This document shows positions 43,537 through 54,744 of a stretch of DNA of 64,000 bases, piece by piece (positions within the stretch are counted from its first letter, which is position 1; every line of letters starts with the position of its first letter). The stretch covers positions 4,731,689 through 4,795,688 of the forward strand of contig NC_061071.1 of assembly GCF_021917145.1 (NCBI RefSeq), given 5' to 3'. Source of the DNA: Hypomesus transpacificus (Eukaryota > Chordata > Actinopteri > Osmeriformes > Osmeridae). A program made the position numbers and the translations under genes. The notes below the pieces were generated by a model. It saw only the letters and a list, made by a program, of their open reading frames with translations, was not told where the DNA came from and made no database searches.

Positions 43537-45028
43537 TGTAGCCTCAATCCAGACCTTCGGGGTACAAACAGTGATTAGTGCAATCCTTTTCAGCTAGTCA
43601 CCCTGGCTTTTACGTTGCCTTGCCACCCAGTAGAGGGTGTAGTAGGCCTATATAAGTCCTCTGCCCTCTTACATAAGCCCCCCAACAAGTCAGACCGAGA
43701 GGGTCTTGCACCAGCCGTGCCCCCAACGTTCACAGCGAGACAGCGCGTCCGCATTCCCAAGCAACCTTCCTGGTTTATGTACAACGTCAAACTTGTCAAA
43801 AGGCCTGTAGTGCCAGCTACCACCTTGTAACCCTACTGTTGGAGTCCTTCTGTTCCGCCATCCACGTGGTCCGTGGCTAGGCGGAAACTCCTTCCTAAAA
43901 GGTAGTACCTCAAGTATTCCAGTGCCCATTTAATAGCTTAAAGGCTTCCCATTCCACGGTGGCTTACTTCCATTCTCTGTTGGAAAGCTAGAGACTGATA
44001 TACACAACGGGATGCGCCTCCCCTCCCTCACCCTGCGACAGCACCGCCCCTATCCCAGTTTCTGAGGCATCTGGAAACACGGTAAAAAGGCCTTTAAAGT
44101 CAGGCATTCTCAACAGAGGGTTTGTACACAACAAGGATTTCAGGGTAGTAAAAGCCCTTTCTGTAGCGTCCGTCCATATCACCCGTACTGGCTTAGAGTC
44201 CTTGGTCAGGTTTGTTAGTGGGGTTGCTATGGTATTATAATTAGGGATGAAGCATTTGCATTTACATTTAGTCATTTAGCAGACGCTCTTATCCTGAGCG
44301 TGGTTGGTCTCAGACACTCTCTCACCGCCTCCGTCTTTGCCTTCTGTGGCTGGCGGTCCTCTCACTGGCCTCTTTGGCCTCCCGGCATTCACCAAAGCTT
44401 TAGTGGCACCACATGCATCAGTAGCCTTTACAAGGTTGTCCATGCACTGTGGGTCCCTCTGGCTCACCGTGATTAAAGCAATCTTTTTCAGCTAGTCACC
44501 CTGGCGATGCCTTTACTCTGCAGAGTACACTGACAAGAACAGGTCAGTCTTCGTTCCTTGGTGCCGCACTCCACCTGTCACCCGTCTGTCCTCCCTCAGG
44601 TCGTGCTCTCTCCCTCTGTCCTGCTGTGTCTCTGCTTTTGTAGGCAGAGAGGCTGTTGAGGGAATGAGGTGCAGCTTCACTGTTCCTCAATGAGCTGAGG
44701 AGGGGAAACATAAGGGTTGCTGAACTTGGAGAGCTTGGGTGCTGGGTGGAGGTGGTGTGTCTGGTGCTGAATATGGAGAGCTTGGGTGCTGGGTGGAGGT
44801 GGTGTGTCTGGTGCTGAAGGCACCAAGGGACCTCAGTCTCCCCTTGCCAGTGGGGTTGCCGCACATATCAACATCTTAACCCATCATGTACTGTCAGTCT
44901 CTACTGTCTGCTCACTGTATCAAGCTGGAAGCCTTGTGTCATTTAAATAAAACTAAGTCAAGTCTGAAACATGTGTAAGAGGGCAGAGGACTTAAACAGG
45001 CCTACTACGCCCTCTACTAGGGGGTACT
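43537..45028 (-). mobile_element. LTR copy 1, split by a gypsy-derived insertion
   Basis: 43,537-43,552 and 44,540-45,028 together match the LTR at 53,899-54,400. The LTR is interrupted by 987 bp (43,553-44,539) with cag on both sides. The insertion has direct repeats at its ends (gtgatta[gt/aa]gcaatc... at 43,571-43,607 and 44,469-44,505). It carries minus-strand Ty3/gypsy pol pieces: a reverse transcriptase tail to RNase H start (ATPLTNLTKDSKPVRVIWTD, FTVFPDASETGIGAVLSQ; 43,988-44,275) and an RNase H end (FDVVHKPGRLLGNADALSRC; about 43,690-43,929). Neither is intact. Confidence 0.7.
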
Positions 45029-45297
45029 CTGCAGAGAGACTGTCTGTCCTGGGAGAACAACTGTCACTGCAGGAGTCTGAGCCACAGTGATCTGTCCTCT
45101 GGACTCTACAAAAGAGACAATGTAGAGCTTGTTAAACACAATGTTGAACATGACAACATTTAAAATGTTTTGACTTTGAATAGACATGCATCTGACTCAC
45201 ATGTACTGTAAATGTAAACACATTTGTGAGGAATGTCATTGACTTCTTACCCTGAATGAAAAGAGTTACGATCCACACAATGCTGATAATCAGTCAT
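45029..45297 (-). pseudogene. IgL variable segment VL4 (family A), truncated by an LTR
   Basis: The leader exon (45,251-45,297) is 47 nt instead of 49, so its frame is shifted. The V exon starts at 45,105 with a valid acceptor, but only framework 1 up to ctgcag (45,029) remains. Beyond that point the sequence is LTR. The rest of the V exon and its recombination signal are missing. The octamer (45,391-45,398, perfect) is kept. Confidence 0.9.
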
Positions 45298-45399
45298 GAT
45301 TGTTGTGGGTTCTGATGATACAGCTCTCAGTCATGAAACGTTGAACTCACATATAAACACTCCCAGACTACTGAAGCTCATACATTCAGTATGCAAATA

Positions 45400-46226
45400 A
45401 GTCCAGTATCTATTTCAGTTACTGGGGATGTTCCCTGGAGATTTTAACATAATGATGTCCTTCTCCCCAATGGTGTTAAGTACGTCTATATGGATATTAA
45501 ATGTAACCATGAAAACATTTGTACAAATTAATATCTTTGAATGAGAATAAAAAGAGTGCTTTGTAATTAATGTCCAATGTATTTTAAGTGGATCATTCCT
45601 AAATGTTTTGAGAAATTGAAGGACAGTCAGATCATCATGATGTCAATAACCTTCTGTCTAAAACATTGTTGAAATTTATATCATTCTGACCATAAGCAGA
45701 GGTCATCTTCCACATGTGGTGATGTCTGCTATCAGCAGCCAGTTCACTCATGCTTGGACTAAGTTCCTTAAATCAGTCAGTGAACATTTGTGTCGACTAC
45801 AGCTGCTGGGATTCTCTGCTAGTAGAGTCTGTCCTCCGTGACTTCACCCCCACTGTTAAGTCTGGGATCAGCATGTAGAATAAAGGAATATACAATATGG
45901 ATCACTGTCCCAGCTGCTCTCTGGCCTCTGGACAATATGGAGGAATACTAACAGTGGATCTAAGGCTGGAGACTGGCTCTTCTGTTGTCATGGACTCTGA
46001 TGAGGACGACACATGAGAGGTTCACCAGAGTAGATGAAACATGGAGTAGGAATACAAGAAAGACCCAACTCACATGATGTTGGAGACAGAACCTCTGCTG
46101 CTGTTGAAGAGAGTGTAGTGCAGGATTGTGTAGTATGCTGTACTACAGTGCAGTGTTTTGTGAGTCCAGGTTGTAGCAGACAGCAGCTGTATGCTCTGGT
46201 AGAGCTGCAGCATCTCAACACACAGA
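45400..46226. other. V promoter flank and conserved J flank, copy 2
   Basis: Non-coding. The first part matches the sequence 5' of VL1 (31,713-31,990); the second, from about 45,640, matches the J flank of the other cassettes. Confidence 0.6.
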
Positions 46227-46265
46227 GGTTTTTGTACGGCGACTTAACCAGAGTCAATCACTGTG
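46227..46265 (+). other. 23-spacer recombination signal of J3
   Basis: Nonamer ggtttttgt (46,227-46,235), 23-bp spacer identical to that of J1, heptamer cactgtg (46,259-46,265). Confidence 0.95.
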
Positions 46266-46303
46266 GTGGACTTTTGGTGGAGGCACAAGACTGGATGTTG
46301 GAA
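46266..46303 (+). CDS. IgL joining segment J3
   Basis: The segment encodes [12 protein letters not shown], the same protein as J1, with one synonymous change (ggt for ggg). Donor gtaagt at 46,304. Confidence 0.95.
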
Positions 46304-46562
46304 GTAAGTATTTGATAAAGATTGAATCTTCTCTTTGTTTGACTTAAAATATATTCATATAAACTGTCACTTCTTAGATAAAAATAAAAATAAAAATTGA
46401 AAATTCTGAATAATTGCATTTCATAATTTTTCATTGAAAATAATAATATTTCCTCATTCACTGAAGTAGCAATTAAAATGAATCACTCTGGAAGTATTCT
46501 TGCTTTTTAAACAAATTAACTAAAGTCTAAAGAAGCTGTGAATTCAGCAGCAATAGGAGTGA

Positions 46563-46601
46563 GGTTTTTGTACGGGCAGTGATAGGGATTGTATCACTGT
46601 G
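46563..46601 (+). other. 23-spacer recombination signal of J4
   Basis: Nonamer ggtttttgt, 23-bp spacer, heptamer cactgtg. The spacer equals that of J2. Confidence 0.95.
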
Positions 46602-46639
46602 GTACACATTTGGTGGTGGTACCAGACTGGATGTTGGAA
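46602..46639 (+). CDS. IgL joining segment J4
   Basis: The segment encodes [12 protein letters not shown] (J2 has Asn at the first position). Donor gtaagtg at 46,640. The C2 exon begins 702 bp later. Confidence 0.95.
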
Positions 46640-47341
46640 GTAAGTGAAAAACTTTATTTAAACAGATGTAACTTTTTGAGTGTCTGCTTTTTTATGGACA
46701 TGTTGAGATTCTTTTTTTTCAGTGTTCACTTCTATTTAATACAAATAAAAAAAATGAAACCAGTAAGTTTAGATCATTCTAACTTTAGAGATCATTTCTC
46801 TTTTTTCATTGATCTATTTTCGGTCGAACCTTTTAAATAGCTTGATCACAAAGTTTGTGTTTTTGCTTCATGTTAAAGCCGTTTGTTCAAGGGTGGATTT
46901 TCAAATCATCTAACACGATTTGACATGTGGTTTTTGGTTATGTAAGCCCTTTCATTTTGATATCTATACCTATGTTAATATCTATTTTGTCTGTACATGA
47001 AATACACCGTAGATTTTGACACTTGCCAGGCTCAATTTATAACATCCTATACCTGAAATGACCATAGTCATTTCCTGAAAGAACACCTTTATTTGTTTTC
47101 TTATGCTCATACTCTACTTCTTATACTCATTCAATATACTAACTCATGTTCATGTTTTAAATTAAATTAATGTTTGATAACACTATGAAAATGTATTGAA
47201 GTTTTCAAATGAATCCTAAGGTGTCAACATTAAGTGGTTTGAGTCGGTGGTTGAAATAGCAGAAGTTCATCTCTGCCATCAAAGACAATCTCTTAAACCG
47301 CGGTGTAGTTGTGGAATCTGACGTAAAGTGTTTGTCTCCAG

Positions 47342-47661
47342 GCAACCGTGCCCCCACCCTGACGGTGCTGCCCCCCTCCAGTGAGGAACTGTCCAGTAAG
47401 AGTACAGCCACGCTGATGTGTCTGGCCAACAAGGGCTTCCCCTCAGACTGGACCCTCAGCTGGAAGGTGGACGGGAGCAGCAAGAAGAGCCAGGAGGCCA
47501 GCAGGGGGCTCCTGGAGAAGGACGGCCAGTACAGCTGGAGCAGCACCCTGACTCTCACTGCCCAGGAGTGGGCCAGCGTGCTGGAGGTGACCTGTGAGGC
47601 CCACCAGAGCTCCCAGCCTACGGTCACTCACACCCTGAAGAGAGAGCAGTGTTCTGAGTAG
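47342..47661 (+). CDS. IgL constant exon C2
   Basis: This 320-nt constant exon begins after tttgtctccag and ends TAG at 47,659-47,661. It is identical to C1 at every position by eye, so the same cysteines, Trp and C-terminal QCSE apply. By contrast the J-C intron and 3' UTR show substitutions and indels relative to cassette 1 (for example a shortened segment near the end of the UTR). It uses J3 and J4. Family-B VL3 and VL5 are the nearest intact V segments on its two sides. Confidence 0.97.
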
Positions 47662-47905
47662 CCCCAGGCTCACACAGCCCTGTGGAGAGGGGCTGCTTCC
47701 TCTGCTGGGACTCTGTTCTGTGCTCAGCCATTCTCTGTCCCCCAGATGGCTCACATGCAGACTAACAGGGAGCTTTGCTAGAGTCCACGTGTCGCTACTG
47801 TTTGTAGACTGAGGTTTTATCAGTGCTAAAGTTGCTGCTTTTGGTCACTATTCACTCTGTTAGTTGGCTTTGCTTTGTTGCTGGAATGTTGTTATTTTAT
47901 GGGAC

Positions 47906-47911
47906 AATAAA
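47906..47911 (+). terminator. Polyadenylation signal of C2
   Basis: aataaa 245 bp after the C2 stop, in the same context as that of C1. Confidence 0.85.
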
Positions 47912-48399
47912 GATTTCTTGTTGAACTTGAAACTGCTGAATTTTGACTTTATTCATAAAAATATTGATTGATTGATTGCAGTATGCATCAACAAATCGGA
48001 TTGTACATTGAAAATATCTAATTACAACACGCAATTGTTGTCAAATAATGAAAGTAATACAAAGAATGATACATTATCAACCATTGCTGTTTCAATGAAA
48101 CTACAACTGTAACTAAATGTAGATATTATCCAGACCAAACTTCAATCAGCTTCCATTCATCACTTATATGTATCTGTCATCATGACACAACATATAGCAG
48201 GAGAGCTTACCTTTTACCACCCTGATAACATGAGATTGTGGTGCTCACCCATTATGGACAGACTCAACCAAATCTGATTCAGTCTGAATAACATTTGATT
48301 TCATTGATGAAATACATTAATTAATTCTGCAGTGAGAAAAAGGGTCCTTAATCTGTAGGACCCTTATAATCTTATGATTAAGTGATAATCTATCTTAAT

Positions 48400-48690
48400 C
48401 TCCTGGGGCCATATGAGCATCTGGTGACAGTGCTGCTCTATTTTGGGAGTGGCAGAACCAGTCACCCTGACTATGCAAATCTCAGTTTCACTCCCACAGT
48501 TCCATCTACAGTTGAACAGTTGAGTCTAAAATACCCCGGCCTGGGCCAGGTGTGAGGGGGGCTGGTTTCATTAATATGCGGGGAGAGGAGAGGGGGCTTA
48601 TGAGTCATCTAACTCCTGTCTGAGATGAATGTAACACAGGAATGGAAGTGGTGACTTTCTCTCAAGTCTTCATGTTAGAGTTCTGACAGG
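48400..48690. promoter_or_regulatory. Candidate IgL enhancer 3' of C2
   Basis: The octamer atgcaaat is at 48,473-48,480 with the adjoining ctcagtttcactccc, as 3' of C1. The first E-box is changed to catatg; catctg is kept. Confidence 0.6.
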
Positions 48691-48933
48691 AACTGTCATC
48701 TGATGTAGAAAACGTCATGACAGAATCGAAGTGTATGTCAGATATTAGGTTTCAGTGAGACAGATGACAGAGGTAGAAAGGTAGTTGATCGTGATAGGGA
48801 TGATGATTATGATGATGATTAGGAAGGCTGACTAGGATGATTGTGGTATTTTTAAAATATGTTATACTTTTTAATTGACTGTCCAGTAATTATTCAGTAT
48901 CAGGGATATCGACCAGCCTGATGAGTATATAAT

Positions 48934-51900
48934 CAGGGGTGCACAATTTTTTCAGTGAGTTAATCAGGTGAGTACCAGGAGATGGTGTTTGGTACGCAGC
49001 CTCAAATTCAGCAGACTGCAATTTGGCTCGTAATTCCCCGCTGATTGTGTGAGCGATGCTCTGCAAAATCCGTGCCCCCTTAACGTGAATGATATGTGTC
49101 GCGCCTAGCAGCACGCTCAAGCACCAGATCCTCCCAGGTCACAGACAATACCCAGAAACAGAGTATGTTTTTACAAGTCTATTTTTACACAAGGCAGGAC
49201 TGTGGCACAGAAGAGTTGTATTTGGGACCCCACTAGGTGCTGGACATAGACCCCCCCTTACTGGCCAGCTATGCTTTGACCCGCGAGCCCCCCCACAGAA
49301 CAATTTCACCCCACAGCAAGGTACTTAAGGACCCACAACAAAGCCACAGCAGAGCACAGCAAAGTCACAGCAAAGTCACCACAAAATCACAGCAAAGTCA
49401 CTACCAAGAGGGGAGTAGTCTTGGGCTGGGCAATAGCTGACCATGGAGGGCCCTGCTGCCACGCCTAACAGTCCCTTGTCCTCTCCAACAGCCTGCAGTA
49501 CTCCGTCCGTCCGTCATCTGCCGCTTGTCCGGGGATCGGGTCGCGGGGGCAGCGACCTAAGCAGGGAGGCCCAGACTTCCCTCCCCCCGGCCACTTCCAC
49601 CAGCTCTTCCTGGGGGACCCCGAGGCGTTCCCAGGCCAGCCGAGAGACATAGTCCCTCCAGCGTGTCCTGGGTCTTCCCCGGGGCCTCTTCCCAGTGAGA
49701 CGTGCCCGGAACACCTCACCAGGGAGGCGTCCAGGAGGCATCCTAATCAGATGCCCGAGCCACCTCAGCTGGCTCCTCTCGACGCAGAGGAGCAGCGGTT
49801 CAACTCTGAGCCCCTCCCAGATGACCGAGCTTCTCACCCTATCTCTAAGGGAGAGCCCGGACACCCTGCAGAGAAAGCTAATTTCGGCCACTTGTATTCG
49901 CGATCTCGTTCTTTCGGTCACTACCCATAGTTCGTGACCATAGGTGAGGGTAGGAACGTAGATCGACTGGTAAATAGAGAGCTTCGCCTTTCGACTCAGC
50001 TCCTTCAACACGACGGACCGATGCAGAGCCCGCATCACTGCGGACGCCGCACCGATCCGCCTGTCGACCTCGCGCTCCATTCTTCCCTCACTCGTGAACA
50101 AGACCTCGAGATACTTGAACTCCTCCGCTTGGTTCAGGATCTCCTCCCCGACCCGGAGATGGCACTCCACCCTTTTCCGGTCGATTACCATGGCCTCAGA
50201 TTTGGAGGTGCTGATTCGCATCCCAGCCGCTTCACATTCGGTTGCGAACCGCTCCAGTGAGAGCTGAAGGTCACGGCCCGATGAAGCCAACAGGACCACA
50301 TCATCCGCAAAAAGCAGCGACCCGATCCTGAGGTCACCAAACCGGACCCCCTCAACACCCTGGCTGCGCCTAGAAATTCTGTCCATATAGGTAATGAACA
50401 GAATCGGTGATATAGGGCAGCCCTGGCGGAGTCCAACCCTCACCGGAAACAAGTTCGACTTACTACCGGCAATGCGGACCAAACTCTGGCACCGGCAAAC
50501 AGGGACCGGACAGCCCCGATCAGGGAATCCGGTACCCCGTACTCTCGGAGAACCCCCCACATGAGTCCCCGAGGGACACGGTCGAACGCCTTTTCCAAAT
50601 CCACAAAACATGTGTAGACTGGTTGGGCGAACTCCCATGTACCCTCCAGGACTCCGCGGAGGGTATAAAGCTGGTCCACTGTTCCACGGCCAGGACAAAA
50701 ACCACATTGCTCCTCCTGAATCCGAGGTTCGACAATCCGACGGACCCTCCTCTCCAGGACCCCTGAATAGACTTTCCCAGGGAGGCCTGCAGTACTGACA
50801 ATTATAAATTGGTATTGGTCGGTCGGTCCCCCACCGACCAGTATTAAAAACAATGAAACAGGCAGTTTATGCAGCAGCCTTGTGCTGGATACCGCCGGTG
50901 AAGCGTGCTGTCACTGTCCAGTACGGCCGACACACGCCTTCGCCCGCTCCAGCGCTGACCCTGATCTGCGCACCGCTTTCCGTTGCGAAAGCCTCCGTAA
51001 TGGCCCTGGTGACGCGCCGCTCCGCCCACCTCGAGGACTCCCCCAAGCTGCAGAGAACGGAAGTGCAGGACAGACCACTTAGGCAACCTCACACCCTTCA
51101 ACAGACCGAGCTAGTGGGACAGAAGCACAGTGAGGTGGAGTAATGGACTTCCCTTCGCAAGGCGAACGTAGAGCAGATTGACCGTCAGCCTCGACGCCAG
51201 ACCAGGCACCACGTCCGGAGCCTCTCCAGGGTCCCTTCTCAATCCCTTGTCGCCAGAGCTGTCAAATTGCTAGCGCTCCCATCCGTCGTGTCAATCTCCT
51301 GCCCCCCGTTCATCCACTGTCCTCTCTTATACAGGGAACGGACCTATCCCCACACACTACACCACTCCCTTCCCATCAAGCTAATTGCCCGGTATTTGGC
51401 AATTAGACAATTGCCCGGTAATTGGCAATTAGCTTTTCAGCAGCCTTTGTAGGCCATAGCAACGCCCCCAATACAGACACATTCAACACTTAAGTCCAGC
51501 ACATAATACACATGGCATTTACACTAAAACATTACAGTACACTTGACATATGCACCTCCGACATTTACTCCTAGCCGCTTCAGTAAAGGAATATATTCAG
51601 AATAGGAAGACATGGGATGTGCGTGTTTAGGTTTAAGGAAGGCGAGGAGAAAAATATTAAACAGAGCTTTTTTTGCCATCTGGCAAGTGGACGACTGGAC
51701 ATTTCTTCTTGGCTAGCTTGTTTATTAGCGATGGCTTGCGCCACATTCGTGTGCTCCTTACTATTTTCATGTGTGTCAAATAAAGGATGGTTAAAATTAT
51801 TTGAGCCTTTATCAAATTTAACTGTTTGGTCTGGTAGATATGGATTTGAGCAGCAGAAATGTTGCACCACATTTCAGTGCGCTCATCGTTAGCTTCAAGC

Positions 51901-52173
51901 CACTGCACATCTTGGAGCCACTTCCGAAAGAAATATATTTTTCGGCTGTGGCTCCTTTTGGCGTTTCTTTGTAGATTGCGAAACGCCAAGGAAGCTGCTG
52001 AATGTCTGTTGCTTTTTGGACATCTCTGACAATAGTTGACAACCAACATGTCATGTTGTAAGGTTAGATGATATCAGTCAAGTACGCAAAGGCGCATAGT
52101 AATACAAGTGGCATTACGCATTCCTGATTTTTGTCGCGCATGCGTACCCGCATACCACTTATGTGCACCCCTC
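48934..52173. mobile_element. hAT element, 3.24 kb, with nested Rex3-like LINE
   Basis: Terminal caggggtgcaca and the complement of tgtgcacccctc differ at one base. tatataat flanks both ends (48,926-48,933 and 52,174-52,181), an 8-bp duplication as made by hAT transposases. Cassettes 1 and 3 have the uninterrupted site (about 35,245 and 58,825). Minus-strand frames at 51,580-52,054 encode a TTF-type zinc-finger region (EMWCNI, KFDKGSNNFNHPLFDTHENSKEHTN) of a hAT/ZNF862-like transposase, broken by a frameshift. The catalytic part is not recognised. A LINE copy sits inside at 49,503-50,784. Plus-strand frames at 50,853-51,143 are unassigned. Confidence 0.85.
49503..50784 (-). mobile_element. 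Rex3/RTE-like LINE, 5'-truncated, inside the hAT element
   Basis: Minus-strand frames encode a reverse transcriptase: PGKVYSGVLERRVRRIVEPRI with CFVDLEKAFDRVPRG (50,440-50,853), then VGLRQGCPISPILFITYMD, LLFADDVVLLASS, LSIYQSIYVPTLTYGHELW, SQLRWLGHLIRMP and RPRTRWRDYVSRLAWE to PPRPDP (within 49,514-50,707). A frameshift between the two breaks the protein. The 3' end is a short gatg/acgg-type repeat. gcctgcagtact flanks both ends (49,491-49,502 and 50,785-50,796), a 12-bp target duplication. Confidence 0.85.
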
Positions 52174-52670
52174 TATATAATAGTCTCTGATGAACATTTA
52201 GTTTGATTAAGAGAGTCAGTGAAGACATGTTTCATACAAATATATATAAAAGTTATGTTTTGTACTTCTATAAGTGATTTAATATCTAAACGTCATGAGC
52301 CTAAACATTTTCAGGACTGCTTTGACATGAGGGTGGGTTGTTTGACATACATTATTTTGGTTACTATGCTGTTGCCAAGCAGTAATGTATTACGGCACTG
52401 TTATGTTACGATATCTAATAGGAAATGCACCTGCGCACTATTTGCGGGGTTGTAGTGTTCACGGGGTTTTGTGGTTTGACTAAACAGCACAAACTGTACT
52501 CCCATCTCCTGCCTGGTTATTTACACAAATATTACAATGAACACCACTGATATATTCAGCTCAGTGTGACAAAGGCCAGTCAGTGTTCCATGTCACTTTC
52601 TCCTCCCTCTCAGCACCTGCAGTAGGTCTCAGCTGTAGCAGTGCAGTCACTGTGCAGTCTGACTGAGGGA

Positions 52671-52698
52671 GGTTTCTGTACGGCTCTATATCACTGTG
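52671..52698 (-). other. 12-spacer recombination signal of VL5
   Basis: Heptamer CACAGTG, 12-bp spacer, nonamer ACAGAAACC; same as VL2. Confidence 0.9.
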
Positions 52699-53218
52699 TG
52701 AACACCCAGACACTGTTAGGGTAGTGGAAACTCTGACAGTAGTAATCTCCTGCATCTCCAGCCTGGACTCCACTGATGGTCAGAGTGAAGTCACTTCCAG
52801 ATCCACTGCCACTGAATCTAGATGCAGTCCCAGTGTGGAGCGTTTTAACAGTGTGGATCAGGAGACTGGGTTGTTCTCCAGGTTTCTGGAGGTACCACGC
52901 TAGACACTGGTGACCCCATGATTGACCATTGTGACAATTTCCATACACATCACTGCTGGTTTTACACTGCAGAGAGACTGTCTGTTCTGGGAGAACAGCT
53001 TTCACTGCAGGAGTCTGAGTGACAGTGATCTGTCCTCTGGACTCTATAGGTGAAAAGAGAACGTTATTACCATACAAAAGCATCTATTTTAACTCAATTA
53101 ACAGAACATAATTTAATCATCCGTCGTTTGAGCTGTTTGAATAAATTGTGTTTCATAGATCTCTCTTACCCTGTACGTAGACAGCTAGAGTCCAGATGAA
53201 GATGGTGATCAGAGTCAT
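52699..53218 (-). CDS. IgL variable segment VL5 (family B), apparently functional
   Basis: Leader exon 53,170-53,218 encodes [17 protein letters not shown] exon 52,699-53,043 is open: [21 protein letters not shown], first Cys [52 protein letters not shown]. The CDR1 Cys pair is present (GNC, HQC). It resembles VL2 from framework 2 onward but has the intact framework 1. It lies 4.5 kb of duplicated sequence (plus the hAT insertion) 3' of C2, and 3.4 kb before the J pair of cassette 3. Confidence 0.95.
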
Positions 53219-53283
53219 GGTTGTTGTGGGTTCTGTTGTCATGAAGGACAGCTCTCAGTCATGAGGTGTTAAACTCACAGGAC

Positions 53284-53328
53284 TATAAACACTCCCAGAC
53301 CACTGAAGCATGTGCTGCCTATGCAAAG
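53284..53328 (-). promoter_or_regulatory. VL5 promoter elements
   Basis: Sense-strand CTTTGCAT (53,321-53,328) and TTTATA (53,284-53,289). Confidence 0.6.
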
Positions 53329-53898
53329 TGTCCTCTCTGTGCAGATAGGCTTTTTTGGACCCACAGTCTCTTGTAGTTCAAGAGATTGGTGCAAAGTGCC
53401 CGTGATAAAGTTGGTGGCACAAACACACAGACCATTGGAATTATATATAGGGCTCAAACACTCATTATACCACAAACACAAACCACTCATTATATCACAA
53501 ACGCAAACACTCACTATGCCACATTCCACAAATGAATACTGAACAAGTATAAGTGCTTTTCAGATTCCACTGTTGACAGTGACAAAGGGATTCTAGCAAA
53601 GATTCCTGTTAGTCTACATGTTATAAATGAGCAGGATAGAGAACAAGCTGAGCACAGAACAAATCCTGTAAGTAAAGAGGCAGACTTAACAAATCAAATG
53701 CTGTTCAAAGTAAATGACAAAATCTGTGTCAGTACTCCTAAAGAACTTCAAGTAAGTTATTTTGAAGCTTGTTAATCATATTGATACAATGATAGTAAGG
53801 TGTTTTAGTTAGGCTTGTATCAACAAGGTCATAGTAGATCATGTGTAAGAGTTTGTATGGTAATTATTTTTAATCCCATTCTCTGTTCTTGCTCCTTT

Positions 53899-54400
53899 TG
53901 TAGCCTCAATCCAGGTCAGTCTTCGTTCCTTGGTGCCGCACTCCACCTGTCACCCGTCTGTCCTCCCTCAGGTCGTGCTCTCTCCCTCTGTCCTGCTGTG
54001 TCTCTGCTTTTGTAGGCTGAGAGGCTGTTGAGGGAATGAGGTGCAGCTTCACTGTTCCTCAATGAGCTGAGGAGAGGAAACATAAGGGGTGCTGAACTTG
54101 GAGAGCTTGGGTGCTGGTTGGAGGTGGTGTGTCTGGTGCTGAACTTGGAGAGCTTGGGTGCTGGGTGGAGGTGGTGTGTCTGGTGCTGAAGGCACCAAGG
54201 GACCTCAGTCTCCCCTTGCCAGTGGGGTTGCCGCACATATCAACATCTTAACCCATCATGTACTTTCAGTCTCTACTGTCTGCTCACTGTATCAAGCTGG
54301 AAGACTTGTGTCATTTAAATAGAACTAAGTCAAGTCTGAAACATGTGTAAGAGGGCAGAGGACTTACACAGGCCTACTACGCCCTCTACTGGGGGGTACA
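53899..54400 (-). mobile_element. LTR copy 2 (about 502 bp)
   Basis: On the minus strand it starts TGTACCCCCC and ends GGCTACA, so it has TG...CA borders. It matches LTR copy 1 without the 987-bp interruption. A 60-bp unit (agagcttgggtgctgg...) is tandemly duplicated inside. Its border cuts the V exon at the same ctgcag as in VL4. No matching target duplication is seen on the other side, so the rest of the element and of the V exon was probably lost. Confidence 0.7.
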
Positions 54401-54672
54401 CTGCAGAGAGACTGTCTGTCCTGGGACAACAACTGTCACTGCAGGAGTCTGAGCCACAGTAATCTGTCCTCTGGATTGTACAAAAGAGACAATGTAGAGC
54501 TTGTTAAACACAATGTTGAACATGACAACATTTAAAATGTTTTGACTTTGAAAAGACATGCATCTGACATCACATGTACAGTATACTTAAACAAGTTTTT
54601 TAGGAATGTCATTGACTTCTTACCCTGAATGAAAAGAGTTAGGATCCACACAATGCTTATAATCAAAGTCAC
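54401..54672 (-). pseudogene. IgL variable segment VL6 (family A), truncated
   Basis: The leader exon (54,624-54,672) has GTG in place of ATG. The V acceptor is mutated (TTGCAG of VL1 is TTGTAC here). The V exon is cut by the LTR after framework 1, at the same point as in VL4. The promoter is replaced by a LINE fragment from about 54,745. There are four independent or shared lesions, so it is dead. Confidence 0.9.
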
Positions 54673-54744
54673 GATTGTTGTGGGTTCTGATGCAGCTCTC
54701 AGTCATGAAGCGTTGAACTCACATATAAACACTCTAAGACTGCC

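Noticed and set aside
50853-51143. 96-codon plus-strand frame inside the hAT element
   Set aside because: No similarity recognised to hAT transposase or any other family; an overlapping minus frame is equally open.
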